Assembly (NCBI GenBank): GCA_009928985.1
Contig: SABL01000017.1
Coordinates: 1 to 33,349 of the forward strand
Direction of reading: 5' to 3'
From: Clostridia bacterium
GTDB taxonomy: Bacteria > Bacillota > Clostridia > Saccharofermentanales > UBA5734
DNA length: 33,349 nt
Shown: in pieces, positions 16,216 through 24,430 of the stretch
Layout of the letters: every line of letters starts with the position of its first letter
Numbering within the stretch: the first letter of the stretch is position 1
The notes under the pieces: generated by a model
The model's input: the letters and a program-made list of their open reading frames with translations, nothing else
Told to the model about the DNA's origin: nothing
Databases searched by the model: none
Translations under genes and position numbers: made by a program

Positions 16216-16245
16216 TTTATAGGATAGAAATGAATGGGATATGAA
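16216..16245 (-). promoter_or_regulatory. Candidate OmpR-type direct repeat and -10 before the HtrA-like gene
   Basis: In the 82-bp gap between the kinase and the HtrA-like gene the minus strand carries two TTCAT half-sites starting exactly 11 bp apart (16245 and 16234). The 11-mers agree at 7 positions. TATAAA (16221-16216) follows 2 bp later and no good -35 exists. Such a layout suits an OmpR/PhoB-family activator that replaces the -35, and the neighbouring regulator belongs to that family. The site is short and its assignment is tentative. Confidence 0.35.
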
Positions 16246-16249
16246 CATT

Positions 16250-17770
16250 TTACGGGGTTTTAAGAGCGAAACTGAAACGGGCACCACCGAGGTCGCTGTC
16301 TGTCACCGTGATGCGCTGACCATGGGCGGCCAGGATGGTCCGGCAGATGAACAGGCCCAGGCCGGAGCTTTTACTGGTCCGGCTGCGTTCTGCCGTGTAG
16401 AAACGGTCAAAGATGAACGGACGGTCCTTTTCAGCCACGCCGGGACCGCTGTCTTCGATGATCACCTCGACCTGATGGCTGCCCTTGATGCGGCGGGTTG
16501 ACAGGGCAATGACCCCTTCGGCCGGACAGAAGCGGATCGCATTGGAAATGATGTTGTACACGACCCGGCTGATGGCCTCACGGTCCCCGAGCACGATCAA
16601 TTTCCCGGGCTCAGACTCATCAAAGTCACTCTGGACACTGATGGATTTTTCATTGAGCAGGGATTCCAGACCATAGACGTCTTCCCGGATGACCGCATTG
16701 ATGTTGAAAGGCTGCTCATCCAGCTGATATGTACCACTGTCGTACCGGCTGGCCTCGGACAGGGTCTGGACCAGGTTTTGCAGGCGCAAAACCTCTTGTT
16801 TGACAATTTCCAGGTAAACGGTCGTCTTGTCCGGCGGCACGGTCCCGTCGATCATGCCTTCAACAAAGCCACGGACCGAGGTCAGAGGGGTGCGCAGGTC
16901 GTGCGAAACGCTGGAGATGAAATCTCGACGGCTTCTCTCCTGGTGTTCCAGCTTTTCAATCATCGAATTCATCGTCTCGACCAGAACCATCAGGTCGTCT
17001 GTGACCAGAGCCCTCTGGTGCGGTTTGTCCGGCGCAGCCATGCCTGGCAGGATGACCCGGGCCGAAAGGTCACCTCGGTAAACTTGGTCAGCGGTCCGGG
17101 CCAGCAGCCGGATCGGACGCGTGATGTTGCGTGACAGGAGGACAAGGAAAAGCAGAGCCAGGAAAAAAGCCACCACCATGGAAAAGAGCAGGCTGTTAGT
17201 CATCAGGAAACTGTTGAAACTCTCGGTCACAACGGGGCGGTGGAGCTGGATTTCGCCGATATAGGCACCTGTTGGCGAAGGGATCGGCACAATGGTGCTG
17301 ATCCAGCGCTGGCCGGTGCTGCGGAACAGGCCACGGAAATCGCCAATGGTGGCCAGACCGGATTTGCCCAGCACAGACCCGCCGCGGTAGGCCGATGGGA
17401 CGATCCAGTCGCCGTCAGCAGACTCGAACTGAGTGGAAAGGGTCGCCGGGACACTGGTGGTGTAAGCGAGCATGCCGTTGCTGTCGATCACCCAGACCAG
17501 GGCGCCAGTCGAACGGGCGGTGAAATTGAGATAACTGATCACGGTTGAGCTTTGGACCTTGCCTTGGCTGGCATGGAAGGATGGCCCGGCCATTTCTGCA
17601 ATCGCCCGGGCACTGGCCAGCAGCTGACTTGATTGCTGGCGGGCACTGGCGGTGGTGACAATGCCGTAATACACCACACCCATCAGGGTGAAGACAATTA
17701 AAATGGCCATCGCCAGCTGGAGGATGGTCCGGCCATACAGGGAATTCATCAGGCGGCGCGGCCAAAGCAT
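16250..17770 (-). CDS. Sensor histidine kinase
   Basis: The 506-residue membrane kinase has TM1 (about 15-38), an extracytoplasmic sensor domain of about 150 residues, TM2 (about 193-213), a HAMP region (214-275) and HisKA/HATPase domains. The phosphorylated His is His290 in FISSVSHDLRTPLTS. The N box (NIISNAIRF, from 407), the G1 box (DSGPG, 440-444), the F box (FDRFY) and the G2 box (GLGL, 470-473) are intact. The sensor region contains a PAS/CACHE-like pattern (LVWVIDSNGMLAYTT), typical of WalK/ResE-like kinases, but the signal is unknown. It starts 20 nt after the response regulator and forms a pair with it. The next gene is the HtrA-like pseudoprotease. Confidence 0.93.
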   Translation of the reverse strand: MLWPRRLMNSLYGRTILQLAMAILIVFTLMGVVYYGIVTTASARQQSSQLLASARAIAEMAGPSFHASQGKVQSSTVISYLNFTARSTGALVWVIDSNGMLAYTTSVPATLSTQFESADGDWIVPSAYRGGSVLGKSGLATIGDFRGLFRSTGQRWISTIVPIPSPTGAYIGEIQLHRPVVTESFNSFLMTNSLLFSMVVAFFLALLFLVLLSRNITRPIRLLARTADQVYRGDLSARVILPGMAAPDKPHQRALVTDDLMVLVETMNSMIEKLEHQERSRRDFISSVSHDLRTPLTSVRGFVEGMIDGTVPPDKTTVYLEIVKQEVLRLQNLVQTLSEASRYDSGTYQLDEQPFNINAVIREDVYGLESLLNEKSISVQSDFDESEPGKLIVLGDREAISRVVYNIISNAIRFCPAEGVIALSTRRIKGSHQVEVIIEDSGPGVAEKDRPFIFDRFYTAERSRTSKSSGLGLFICRTILAAHGQRITVTDSDLGGARFSFALKTP

Positions 17771-17790
17771 GCTTGCCCTAATCCCCGGTT

Positions 17791-18501
17791 TCAGAAAGCT
17801 TCAAATTTGTAGCCGACGCCCCAGACCGTCTTGATCTGCCAGTTCGGATGCTCACCTGTTTCCTCGAGTTTCTCGCGGATCCGTTTGATGTGGACATCGA
17901 CCGTGCGTGATTCGCCAAAATAGTCAAAGCCCCAGATGTTTTCCAGCAATTGTTCCCGGGTGAACACCCGGTTGGGGTGGGAAGCCAGGAAAAACAGCAG
18001 TTCGAGCTCTTTGGGCGGCATTTCGATGTTCTGGCCGCCTGCGGTCACACTGTAGCGGGATTTGTCGATGCGGATGCCCGGATACTCGACCCATTCCGAG
18101 GAAGCGTGGTTCTGATTGGACTTTTGCGAGTCCTGCGGGGTCTCGACCCGGCGCAGGACTGCCTTGACCCGGGCCAGCAGCTCCTTGGGTTCAAATGGTT
18201 TCTGGACATAGTCATCTGCTCCGAGTTCCAGACCCACCACTTTGTCGAGGGTGTCGCCGCGGGCCGTGAGCATGATCACCGGAACGCTGGACGTGCGGCG
18301 GATTTCTCGCAACACATCATAGCCATCCTTGCCCGGCAGCATCAGGTCGAGGATGACAATATCCGGCGCAGACTGGGGGAATATTTCCACAGCCTGGTTG
18401 CCGTCGTAACACGTGACGACCTCGAACCCATCCTTGTCGAAATACAGGCGCAGCAATTCACTGATATGTGGATCGTCATCGACGATAAGTGCTTTTTTCA
18501 C
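17791..18501 (-). CDS. OmpR/PhoB-family response regulator
   Basis: This 236-residue DNA-binding regulator is the likely partner of the adjacent kinase. The receiver domain shows the acidic pocket Asp8-Asp9-Asp10, phosphoacceptor Asp52 (VILDLMLPG), Thr79 and Lys101 (KPF). The C-terminal winged helix (about 140-233) ends in the typical TVDVHIKRIREKL and TVWGVGYKF segments. It resembles WalR/ResD/PhoP-type regulators, but I would not assign one of these names. The start is GTG with GGAGG at 8 nt. It lies 26 nt downstream of nrdR and may be cotranscribed with ftsZ-nrdR. Confidence 0.95.
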   Translation of the reverse strand: MKKALIVDDDPHISELLRLYFDKDGFEVVTCYDGNQAVEIFPQSAPDIVILDLMLPGKDGYDVLREIRRTSSVPVIMLTARGDTLDKVVGLELGADDYVQKPFEPKELLARVKAVLRRVETPQDSQKSNQNHASSEWVEYPGIRIDKSRYSVTAGGQNIEMPPKELELLFFLASHPNRVFTREQLLENIWGFDYFGESRTVDVHIKRIREKLEETGEHPNWQIKTVWGVGYKFEAF

Positions 18502-18527
18502 TATGATGTCCTCCGGTGCTTGAAATG

Positions 18528-18983
18528 TCAGGGTTTGCGCATCATCTGGTTGAGCTCGTCCAGGAATGAATTGACATCCTTGAACTGACGGTAAACCGAT
18601 GCAAACCGGACATAAGCCACTTCATCGATCTTCTTGAGTCCGTCCATGATCATCTCACCGATCTCATGCGAGGTCACTTCCCGTTTCAGGGCGTTCTGGT
18701 TCGACGTCTCGATATTGTTGACCAGATGTTCGATCTGGCTGGTCGAGACGGGGCGTTTTTCACAGCTTTTCAAAATGCCCGAGATCAGCTTGTCCCGGTC
18801 AAAAGGTTCACGGGTGCCGTCTTTCTTGATGACCAGGAGCGGCAGCGTCTCGATCTTCTCATAGGTCGTGAAGCGGCCGCCACAGGCAATGCACTCGCGC
18901 CGGCGGCGAATGGCAGAGCCTTCATCGGATGGTCGGGAATCGATCACGCGATCTTCGCCGTGCGAGCAAAATGGGCAGCGCAT
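18528..18983 (-). CDS. nrdR: Transcriptional repressor NrdR
   Basis: NrdR represses ribonucleotide reductase genes in response to adenine nucleotides. The 151-residue protein has an N-terminal zinc ribbon with Cys3, Cys6, Cys31 and Cys34, and an ATP-cone domain (about 48-138) beginning [22 protein letters not shown] lies 10 nt before the ATG. It follows ftsZ by 18 nt on the minus strand, linking dNTP supply control to the division cluster. No nrd gene is in the window. Confidence 0.96.
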   Translation of the reverse strand: MRCPFCSHGEDRVIDSRPSDEGSAIRRRRECIACGGRFTTYEKIETLPLLVIKKDGTREPFDRDKLISGILKSCEKRPVSTSQIEHLVNNIETSNQNALKREVTSHEIGEMIMDGLKKIDEVAYVRFASVYRQFKDVNSFLDELNQMMRKP

Positions 18984-19001
18984 GTCCTGTGGGCTCCTTG
19001 C

Positions 19002-20495
19002 TCAGTCGTTGAAACGGGAGTCATTGTCTTGCAAAAACCATGGCAGCTTGCGCGCTGGCTTCTGCTTGTCGCGGCTCTGCCGGGACGGTGACTCGGGCTC
19101 GACCGGTCTGGCCGGGGTCTCCGTGTGATTGCTGGCAAGATCGGTATAGGATGATTTGCCATAACTGGAAGAACCACCGAACAGCGTGTCATAGCGCGGG
19201 ATTTCCTGAGTGTCGCTGGGAGCAGCAGGTGCAGGCACGGCAGCTGGCACGGCCTGGGCAGAGGGCTGCGGGACAGGTTCAGCTGCTGGTGTTGCCTGAG
19301 CGGTAGTGTCGGCCGCACCCACGGAATGGAAACCGCCAAAATTGCTGTTGGAGTCAGCTGGTACCGGTGGGGTCTGGGGTTTCTCAATGTCACGGAAAAT
19401 ATCCGGGACAAAATAGGAGGAATCACTGGATGGGGCAGCAGGACGCTCAAAGGACTGCGGTTGCATAGCCGGTGCAGGCTGGCTGACCGGGGCAGCTGCC
19501 TGGACGGGTTTGGGGACAAAAGCAGCCGGGTCGCGGTCAAAGCCGCTGGCAATGACGGTGATCATGATTTCGTCCTGCATGGCATCATCGTGGGTCGCAC
19601 CGAAAATGATGTCGGCATCGGGGGATACGGCATCGCGCACAATCGAGGCGGCTTCGTCGACTTCGCGGATCTTCATGTCGCGGCCGCCGGTGAAATTCAT
19701 GATCACGCCGCGGGCCCCATCGATGGTGGTGTCGAGCAGCGGGCTATTGATCGCCTGGCGGATCGCGGCGGCGGCGCGGCCTTCGCCGGAGGCGCGGCCG
19801 ATCCCCATGTGGCAGACACCAGCCTGGGTCATGATGCGGCGCACATCGGCCAGGTCGAGGTTGATCAGGCCGGGAACGGCGACCAGGTCGGAAATGCCGG
19901 AAACGCCATAGCGCAGGATCTGGTCAGCCAGGATGAATGCCTCGTCCAGGGAGGTGTTTTCGTCGGCGATCTCGAGCAGCTTGTCATTGGGCACAACGAT
20001 CAGGGAATCGACGAATTTCTCAAGCTCGCGGATGCCGCGCTCGGCATTCTGCATGCGGCGCGAACCCTCGAAACGGAATGGCCGGGTGACGACGCCGACG
20101 GTCAGGATGTTGAGTTCCTTGGCAATCTGAGCGATGACGGGTGCGCCACCGGTCCCGGTGCCGCCGCCCATGCCGGCAGTGATGAACAGCATGTCGGTGC
20201 CCTTGATCAGCTCGCTGATTTCGTCAGCGGACTCGACAGCGGCCTTGGCGCCGATCTCCGGATTGGCTCCAGCGCCCTGGCCCCGGGTGATCTTCTCTCC
20301 GATCTGGACCCGGTTGCTGGCCTTGGACCGTTGCAGGACCTGGTTGTCGGTGTTGACAGCGATGAATTCGATCCCCTGGACGGAGCTCTCGATCATGCGG
20401 TCGACTGCGTTGCAACCGCCGCCACCAATGCCGATGACCTTGATGGTCGCGATATGGTCATTTTCCATACTGATGCTCAGTTTATAGTCAGCCAA
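19002..20495 (-). CDS. ftsZ: Cell division protein FtsZ
   Basis: FtsZ is the tubulin-like GTPase that forms the division ring. The GTP-binding signature GGGTGTG (about 110-116) is intact, as are the preceding [10 protein letters not shown] and the T7-loop NLDLADVR. The core ends near residue 325. It is followed by an unusually long Pro/Ala/Gln/Ser-rich linker of about 155 residues and a C-terminal peptide with LPWFL and an acidic tail, the likely docking site for membrane tethers such as FtsA or SepF. The start is TTG at 20495. It is supported by GAGGGG at 7 nt, while the in-frame ATG ten codons later has no ribosome site. The protein is 497 residues, long for the family because of the linker. 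ftsA is not adjacent. Confidence 0.96.
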   Translation of the reverse strand: MADYKLSISMENDHIATIKVIGIGGGGCNAVDRMIESSVQGIEFIAVNTDNQVLQRSKASNRVQIGEKITRGQGAGANPEIGAKAAVESADEISELIKGTDMLFITAGMGGGTGTGGAPVIAQIAKELNILTVGVVTRPFRFEGSRRMQNAERGIRELEKFVDSLIVVPNDKLLEIADENTSLDEAFILADQILRYGVSGISDLVAVPGLINLDLADVRRIMTQAGVCHMGIGRASGEGRAAAAIRQAINSPLLDTTIDGARGVIMNFTGGRDMKIREVDEAASIVRDAVSPDADIIFGATHDDAMQDEIMITVIASGFDRDPAAFVPKPVQAAAPVSQPAPAMQPQSFERPAAPSSDSSYFVPDIFRDIEKPQTPPVPADSNSNFGGFHSVGAADTTAQATPAAEPVPQPSAQAVPAAVPAPAAPSDTQEIPRYDTLFGGSSSYGKSSYTDLASNHTETPARPVEPESPSRQSRDKQKPARKLPWFLQDNDSRFND

Positions 20496-20522
20496 TTGAA
20501 TACCCCTCTCTGTTTTAAAAGT

Positions 20523-20562
20523 GGATCACCTGATCCGGGTCAATCCCCGGCCATCAAGCCGG
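20523..20562 (-). other. Paired inverted repeats in the ftsZ leader
   Basis: The roughly 120-nt leader of ftsZ contains a GGATCA/TGATCC palindrome (20523-20536) and a CCGGC/GCCGG hairpin with a six-nt loop (20547-20562), close to the ribosome site. No U-run follows directly. They could stabilise the transcript or act as a protein site. No known riboswitch was recognised. Confidence 0.35.
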
Positions 20563-20621
20563 AGAAAATGTCAATCTCTACAATCAGCCATGTGTGGCAA
20601 CAAGTTGTGCTTTTTGTTACG

Positions 20622-20650
20622 ATTCTACACTAATTATTGCAGGTAAACAA
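20622..20650 (-). promoter_or_regulatory. Candidate promoter of ftsZ-nrdR
   Basis: TTGTTT (20650-20645) and TAGAAT (20627-20622) are 17 bp apart on the minus strand, in the 215-bp gap between sbp and ftsZ. This would give ftsZ, nrdR and perhaps the two-component genes a promoter independent of the upstream dcw transcript. Confidence 0.5.
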
Positions 20651-20710
20651 CAATATTTGGTGTCTCTCTTTCAGTTTGGTTACAAGATCTTGCGCCTGCT
20701 GCCAGCTTTT

Positions 20711-21079
20711 TCACATCGGGGTCTTTGGTTGCACCGACCTTCTTTTCTGCTCCAGGCGTTCGATTAACAGCCGGCGGATCGTGGATGAATTGAGGAAGAT
20801 CCGGTTACCAAAAGCAAAGACCGCAGCCAGGGACAATTGCAAATCAAGCTGGTCGCCCAGAGCAGCCAGCAGGACTGCGATCGCACTGTTGCCGAGAAAA
20901 CCAGTGACGAACAGCTTGGTGTTGAAGGTATTCTTGAGATTGGCAACCAAGGCGCCAACCACAGAGTCGATGGCGGCCAGGATACCTACGGCTACATAGG
21001 AAGAATAGGCACTCGGGATGTCGATATCAAGCAGCAGGCCAACGATCAGGCCAACGATCAGTCCGATCAGGGGAAACAT
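20711..21079 (-). CDS. sbp: Small basic protein Sbp (DUF1290)
   Basis: The 122-residue membrane protein belongs to the DUF1290 small basic protein family found in dcw clusters of Gram-positives between divIB/ftsQ and ftsZ. It has about three hydrophobic segments (roughly 2-18, 26-45, 62-95) with the typical SYVAVGILAAIDSVVGA and FGNRIF patterns, and a basic C-terminal tail. AGGAGG lies 5 nt before the ATG. The function is not established. Its position suggests a role linked to division or septal wall growth. Confidence 0.93.
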   Translation of the reverse strand: MFPLIGLIVGLIVGLLLDIDIPSAYSSYVAVGILAAIDSVVGALVANLKNTFNTKLFVTGFLGNSAIAVLLAALGDQLDLQLSLAAVFAFGNRIFLNSSTIRRLLIERLEQKRRSVQPKTPM

Positions 21080-21088
21080 GGGTACCTC

Positions 21089-21964
21089 CTATGCATCAGG
21101 GATGAAAATCCGGCGTGTTCCTGTCAGGTCGAGGACACCTTTGCCGCGGTTGTCGAGGGCGCCCTGGTCCATCGCAAACCTTAGCCAGAGCATGTCATCG
21201 AGCTGGTCCATGCTGGTTTCTGCAGTGACAGTCAGTTCATCCCCCGTCGCCGGCAAGACCAGGGTCAGGAACAGCCGGCCATTGGACAGGGGACGAATCT
21301 GGCGAACTTGGGAAAGCAGCTTTTGCGGCGTACGGGTGTCTTTGTCCGCGTCAATTATAGCACCGAGCAAACTGACTGCGCTATTCATGCTGTCTGGAAC
21401 CTGAACGGTCAGCGGCTGGCCCAGGTTGAGTGAACGCACCGACACGCCCTCGATCACCGGAATGCCGGGCGGAGGAACAGGCAAGATAAGCAGGGCGTAG
21501 CCTTCCTTGTCCAGGAGGACACAACCATCCGGGATGGAAACATAGGCAACCTCGACCCGCTCCTCGATCTCGATTCGCATCCGTGACGGAAAATCCAGAT
21601 AGGCGCGCACAGACCTAATGTAGGGAAAATCCCGGGCCAGCTTGTCTTCTGTCCGTCCATAGCGCAGACCCAGCCACCGGTTCAATTCCGGTCCGAGACC
21701 CTCGAACAGATGGTCGCCCGGTCTTTGAGGCACCGCAGCCGCGATGGCTGCGGTTGTCATGGCCCGGGTCGGCGTGATCTCATACGTCTGGAGCCGGAAA
21801 ACCGGCAAGAAAGCGACCAGCAGGCCCAGGGCAAGCAAAGCCAGGACTCCGGCCAGACGCCGGACAAGCAAGCTCACAGGCTGTCCCTGGCGAGTTGCTG
21901 GCTGTCGCTCGGCTGATGGAAAGACCGGTGTCTTCCGGTTGGATTTACGTCCGGATGGTCGCAT
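21089..21964 (-). CDS. divIB: Cell division protein DivIB/FtsQ
   Basis: DivIB is the bitopic divisome protein that works with FtsL and DivIC to activate septal synthesis. The sequence has a basic cytoplasmic N-terminus, one membrane segment (about residues 33-57 from this start), a POTRA-like domain beginning FRLQTYEITP, and a beta domain with VRAYLDFPSRMRIEIEER and VLLDKEGYAL, both typical of the family. ATG 21964 overlaps murG by 20 nt. An upstream in-frame ATG at 21994 is also possible; neither has a visible ribosome site, so coupling to murG is likely. The following gene is sbp, 9 nt away. Confidence 0.9.
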   Translation of the reverse strand: MRPSGRKSNRKTPVFPSAERQPATRQGQPVSLLVRRLAGVLALLALGLLVAFLPVFRLQTYEITPTRAMTTAAIAAAVPQRPGDHLFEGLGPELNRWLGLRYGRTEDKLARDFPYIRSVRAYLDFPSRMRIEIEERVEVAYVSIPDGCVLLDKEGYALLILPVPPPGIPVIEGVSVRSLNLGQPLTVQVPDSMNSAVSLLGAIIDADKDTRTPQKLLSQVRQIRPLSNGRLFLTLVLPATGDELTVTAETSMDQLDDMLWLRFAMDQGALDNRGKGVLDLTGTRRIFIPDA

Positions 21965-23060
21965 AGAGGCTGCTGCAAATTTTGGCTGCGGCATCCGGCA
22001 TGGCCAGCAACTGGGCTTGTCTGCCCATGTTGCCTAGCAAGTCCGGCTGGCCAAAAAGGGTTTCCAGCTGACTGGAAAGCCAGGCGGCATTCAGATCTGA
22101 GTTGGCGACGCGGATCGCCGCGCCTGACTGCTCAAACACACTGGCATTGGCGGTCTGGTGATCTCCAGCGGCAAAGGGGTACGGCACCAGGATCGAGGGT
22201 TTGCCCAGTGCTGCCAGCTCGGCACAAGTCATAGCCCCTGCGCGGCCCAGCACCAGGTCAGCACCTGCCAGATAGTGCGGCATCTCATGCAGGTAGTCAT
22301 AGACTTTAAGCCAGGCAAGGCCGGCTGCTGCCGCACGAATGGCCGGATAGTGCTGCTGGCCACAGGCAAGATGGATCTCGATCGCCTGGTCCTGGAGCAG
22401 TTTCTGGAAAACGGGTTCATCCTTGAGACCAAGGATGGTTTCATTGATCCGCTGGGCGCCCAAGCTGCCACCGGTGGCGAGCAGAATGCGTTTTTCATGG
22501 GTCCAGCCCAGGTGCGTTCGCGCCGACGCCTGGTCCAGCTGGAAAAAAAGCGCCCGGACCGGGTTTCCCGTCAGGACGATGGGGGCTTTGGTCCTGAAAT
22601 ATCGTTCAGCCCCGGGCATGCTGATGCAGACAACCGAGCTGCGATGGGCTAAAAGCCGGTTGGACCGGCCGGGATAGGCATTTTGCTCATGCAGGAGCAC
22701 GGGTATGTTCAGGCTGGCTGCCGCTGCAACCAATGGACTGCAGACATAGCCTCCGGTACCGACCACAGCATCGGGGCGAAAGTCCTTGAGCAGGCGGCGT
22801 GACTGGGCCCGGCCGGCAAAAAAGTCGGCGATGGCGGCGAAAAAGGCTTTGTTGATCCGGCTGGGCAAGCCGCGGGCCCGGATCGGGGTGAAATCATAGC
22901 CGGCCTTGGGAACCAGCTGGTTTTCCAAGCCACGGGAAGTGCCGGCAAAACGGATGATGGCGTCCGGATGGTCGATGCGGATCTGGTCGGCAATGGCCAG
23001 GGCCGGGTTGATATGGCCACTGGTCCCGCCACCAGCGATCACCACTTTCAAAGGATTCAT
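21945..23060 (-). CDS. murG: UDP-GlcNAc:undecaprenyl-PP-MurNAc-pentapeptide GlcNAc transferase
   Basis: MurG converts lipid I to lipid II on the inner membrane face. The 371-residue GT-B protein shows GGGTSGH (10-16), GTGGYVCSP, HEQNAYPG, GGSLGAQ and GRAGAMTCAE, followed by the UDP-GlcNAc site PYPFAAGDHQTANA. The first motif has Ser where GGGTGGH is usual, a common variant. Its ATG overlaps the ftsW stop as ATGA, so translation is coupled. Confidence 0.97.
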   Translation of the reverse strand: MNPLKVVIAGGGTSGHINPALAIADQIRIDHPDAIIRFAGTSRGLENQLVPKAGYDFTPIRARGLPSRINKAFFAAIADFFAGRAQSRRLLKDFRPDAVVGTGGYVCSPLVAAAASLNIPVLLHEQNAYPGRSNRLLAHRSSVVCISMPGAERYFRTKAPIVLTGNPVRALFFQLDQASARTHLGWTHEKRILLATGGSLGAQRINETILGLKDEPVFQKLLQDQAIEIHLACGQQHYPAIRAAAAGLAWLKVYDYLHEMPHYLAGADLVLGRAGAMTCAELAALGKPSILVPYPFAAGDHQTANASVFEQSGAAIRVANSDLNAAWLSSQLETLFGQPDLLGNMGRQAQLLAMPDAAAKICSSLYATIRT

Positions 23061-24412
23061 CGCGATTCTCCTCTGGCGATTTTATTGATTTCGCCCATCA
23101 AGTTGCGCTGGCGGCCCGTCAGCATCTGGCCGGTGCGCGACACACCCAGGATAAAGCCAATCGCCAGCATGAAAAAGAGATTCGAAGTGCCGCCATAGCT
23201 GAAAAAGGGCAAAGAGATGCCGGTGGCTGGCAAGGAGCGCGTGGCCACGCCGATGTTGAGCAGGGCCTGGGTCGTGATCAGGACCGTATACCCGGCAGCC
23301 AGGATCGCGGCATGGGGATTGATAGCCCGCCAGGCGATCCGGGTGCCGATCAAATGGAACAGCAGGAATAACACGATCACACTGACGGTGCCTATGAAAC
23401 CCAGTTCCTCGCCGATGATGGCAAAGATGTAATCATTGTGGGCTTCCGGCAGGTAATTGTATTTCTGGCGGCCATTGCCCAGGCCGACACCCGTCAGGCC
23501 GCCTGATCCGATGGCGATCAAGGACTGGTTGACCTGGTACGAATCGTCCGAACTCGCTTCTTCCGGATTGCGGAAAGTCTCGATCCGCTTGAACGCATGG
23601 CTGAAATTGGATTCCAGAGCTTCTTGCATGGTCTGGTCCTTGAGCGTCGCGGCAAAGACACCGAAGGCCAGGGCGCCCACCAGCACCAGGATCATGGTCA
23701 GCTGGAGAATACCGCTCAGCCAGGAACGAAGCGGCAGTCCAGCAGCGAGGAACGAGGCAAAGATAACCACACTGAGGATCACAAAGCCGGAGACATGGGG
23801 CTGCCAGATGACCAGGCCCAGCCAGACGGCCATCATCAGGCCGGGTATCAGGATGTCACGCCAGCCATCGCCCAGAAAACGTTGCACAGGCGAACGATAA
23901 CGGATTTCACCACGCTGGCGCCGGGAACGCAGGCGGGAAAAATAGCCAGCCAGGCAAATCACGGCCGCGAGCTTGGCAAACTCCGAGGGCTGGATGCTCA
24001 AAGGACCGATCAGGATCCAGCGTTTGGCACCGTTGACAATCGAGCCAAAAAATTTGACATAAACCAGAAGCCCGGTCGTCAGCAGATACGTTGCGAAGGT
24101 GATGATCGGCCGGTCATAAAAGGAAACCGGGATCAGGACCGCCATGATCAGGGCCAAAATCAGGCCGATCAGGGTGATGGAGCCTTGCTTGAGGATGTAG
24201 TACATCGAATTGCCGGAATTGGCATTGAAACTGTCACTCATGCTGGCAGAAAACAGCATGACCAGACCGAAACAGACCATGACGAAGGTCACGACCAAGA
24301 GACCGCCATGAATCCGCAGCGGCGGGCGCAATTGCAGGTAGGGCGCCTCGCGGTCCTGGACGGATCCCGCTGCCGGGCCCCCCTGGTAGGTCTGGATGGA
24401 ACGAGTCTGCAT
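23057..24412 (-). CDS. ftsW: SEDS peptidoglycan polymerase FtsW
   Basis: This multi-spanning (about ten TM) glycosyltransferase polymerises lipid II at the septum together with its partner transpeptidase. The 451-residue protein contains SEDS motifs: GAKRWI and QPSEFAK in the first half, the loop with LPEAHNDYIFAIIGEELG, and the C-terminal LPFFSYGGTS. The N-terminus has a 35-residue cytoplasmic extension. AGGAGG lies 5 nt before the ATG. Its position between mraY and murG is where murD often precedes it, but murD is missing. In spore formers the paralogue SpoVE occupies this place; the sequence alone does not separate the two. Confidence 0.94.
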   Translation of the reverse strand: MQTRSIQTYQGGPAAGSVQDREAPYLQLRPPLRIHGGLLVVTFVMVCFGLVMLFSASMSDSFNANSGNSMYYILKQGSITLIGLILALIMAVLIPVSFYDRPIITFATYLLTTGLLVYVKFFGSIVNGAKRWILIGPLSIQPSEFAKLAAVICLAGYFSRLRSRRQRGEIRYRSPVQRFLGDGWRDILIPGLMMAVWLGLVIWQPHVSGFVILSVVIFASFLAAGLPLRSWLSGILQLTMILVLVGALAFGVFAATLKDQTMQEALESNFSHAFKRIETFRNPEEASSDDSYQVNQSLIAIGSGGLTGVGLGNGRQKYNYLPEAHNDYIFAIIGEELGFIGTVSVIVLFLLFHLIGTRIAWRAINPHAAILAAGYTVLITTQALLNIGVATRSLPATGISLPFFSYGGTSNLFFMLAIGFILGVSRTGQMLTGRQRNLMGEINKIARGESR

Positions 24413-24430
24413 AACCGCCTCCTGTCAAGT

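Noticed and set aside
19326-20633. 435-codon open frame on the plus strand
   Set aside because: It is antisense to ftsZ and its leader; there is no ribosome site and no recognisable domain.
21028-21064. Short direct repeat in the sbp 5' region
   Set aside because: It encodes the repeated Leu-Ile-Val-Gly of the first membrane helix and is explained by the protein sequence.
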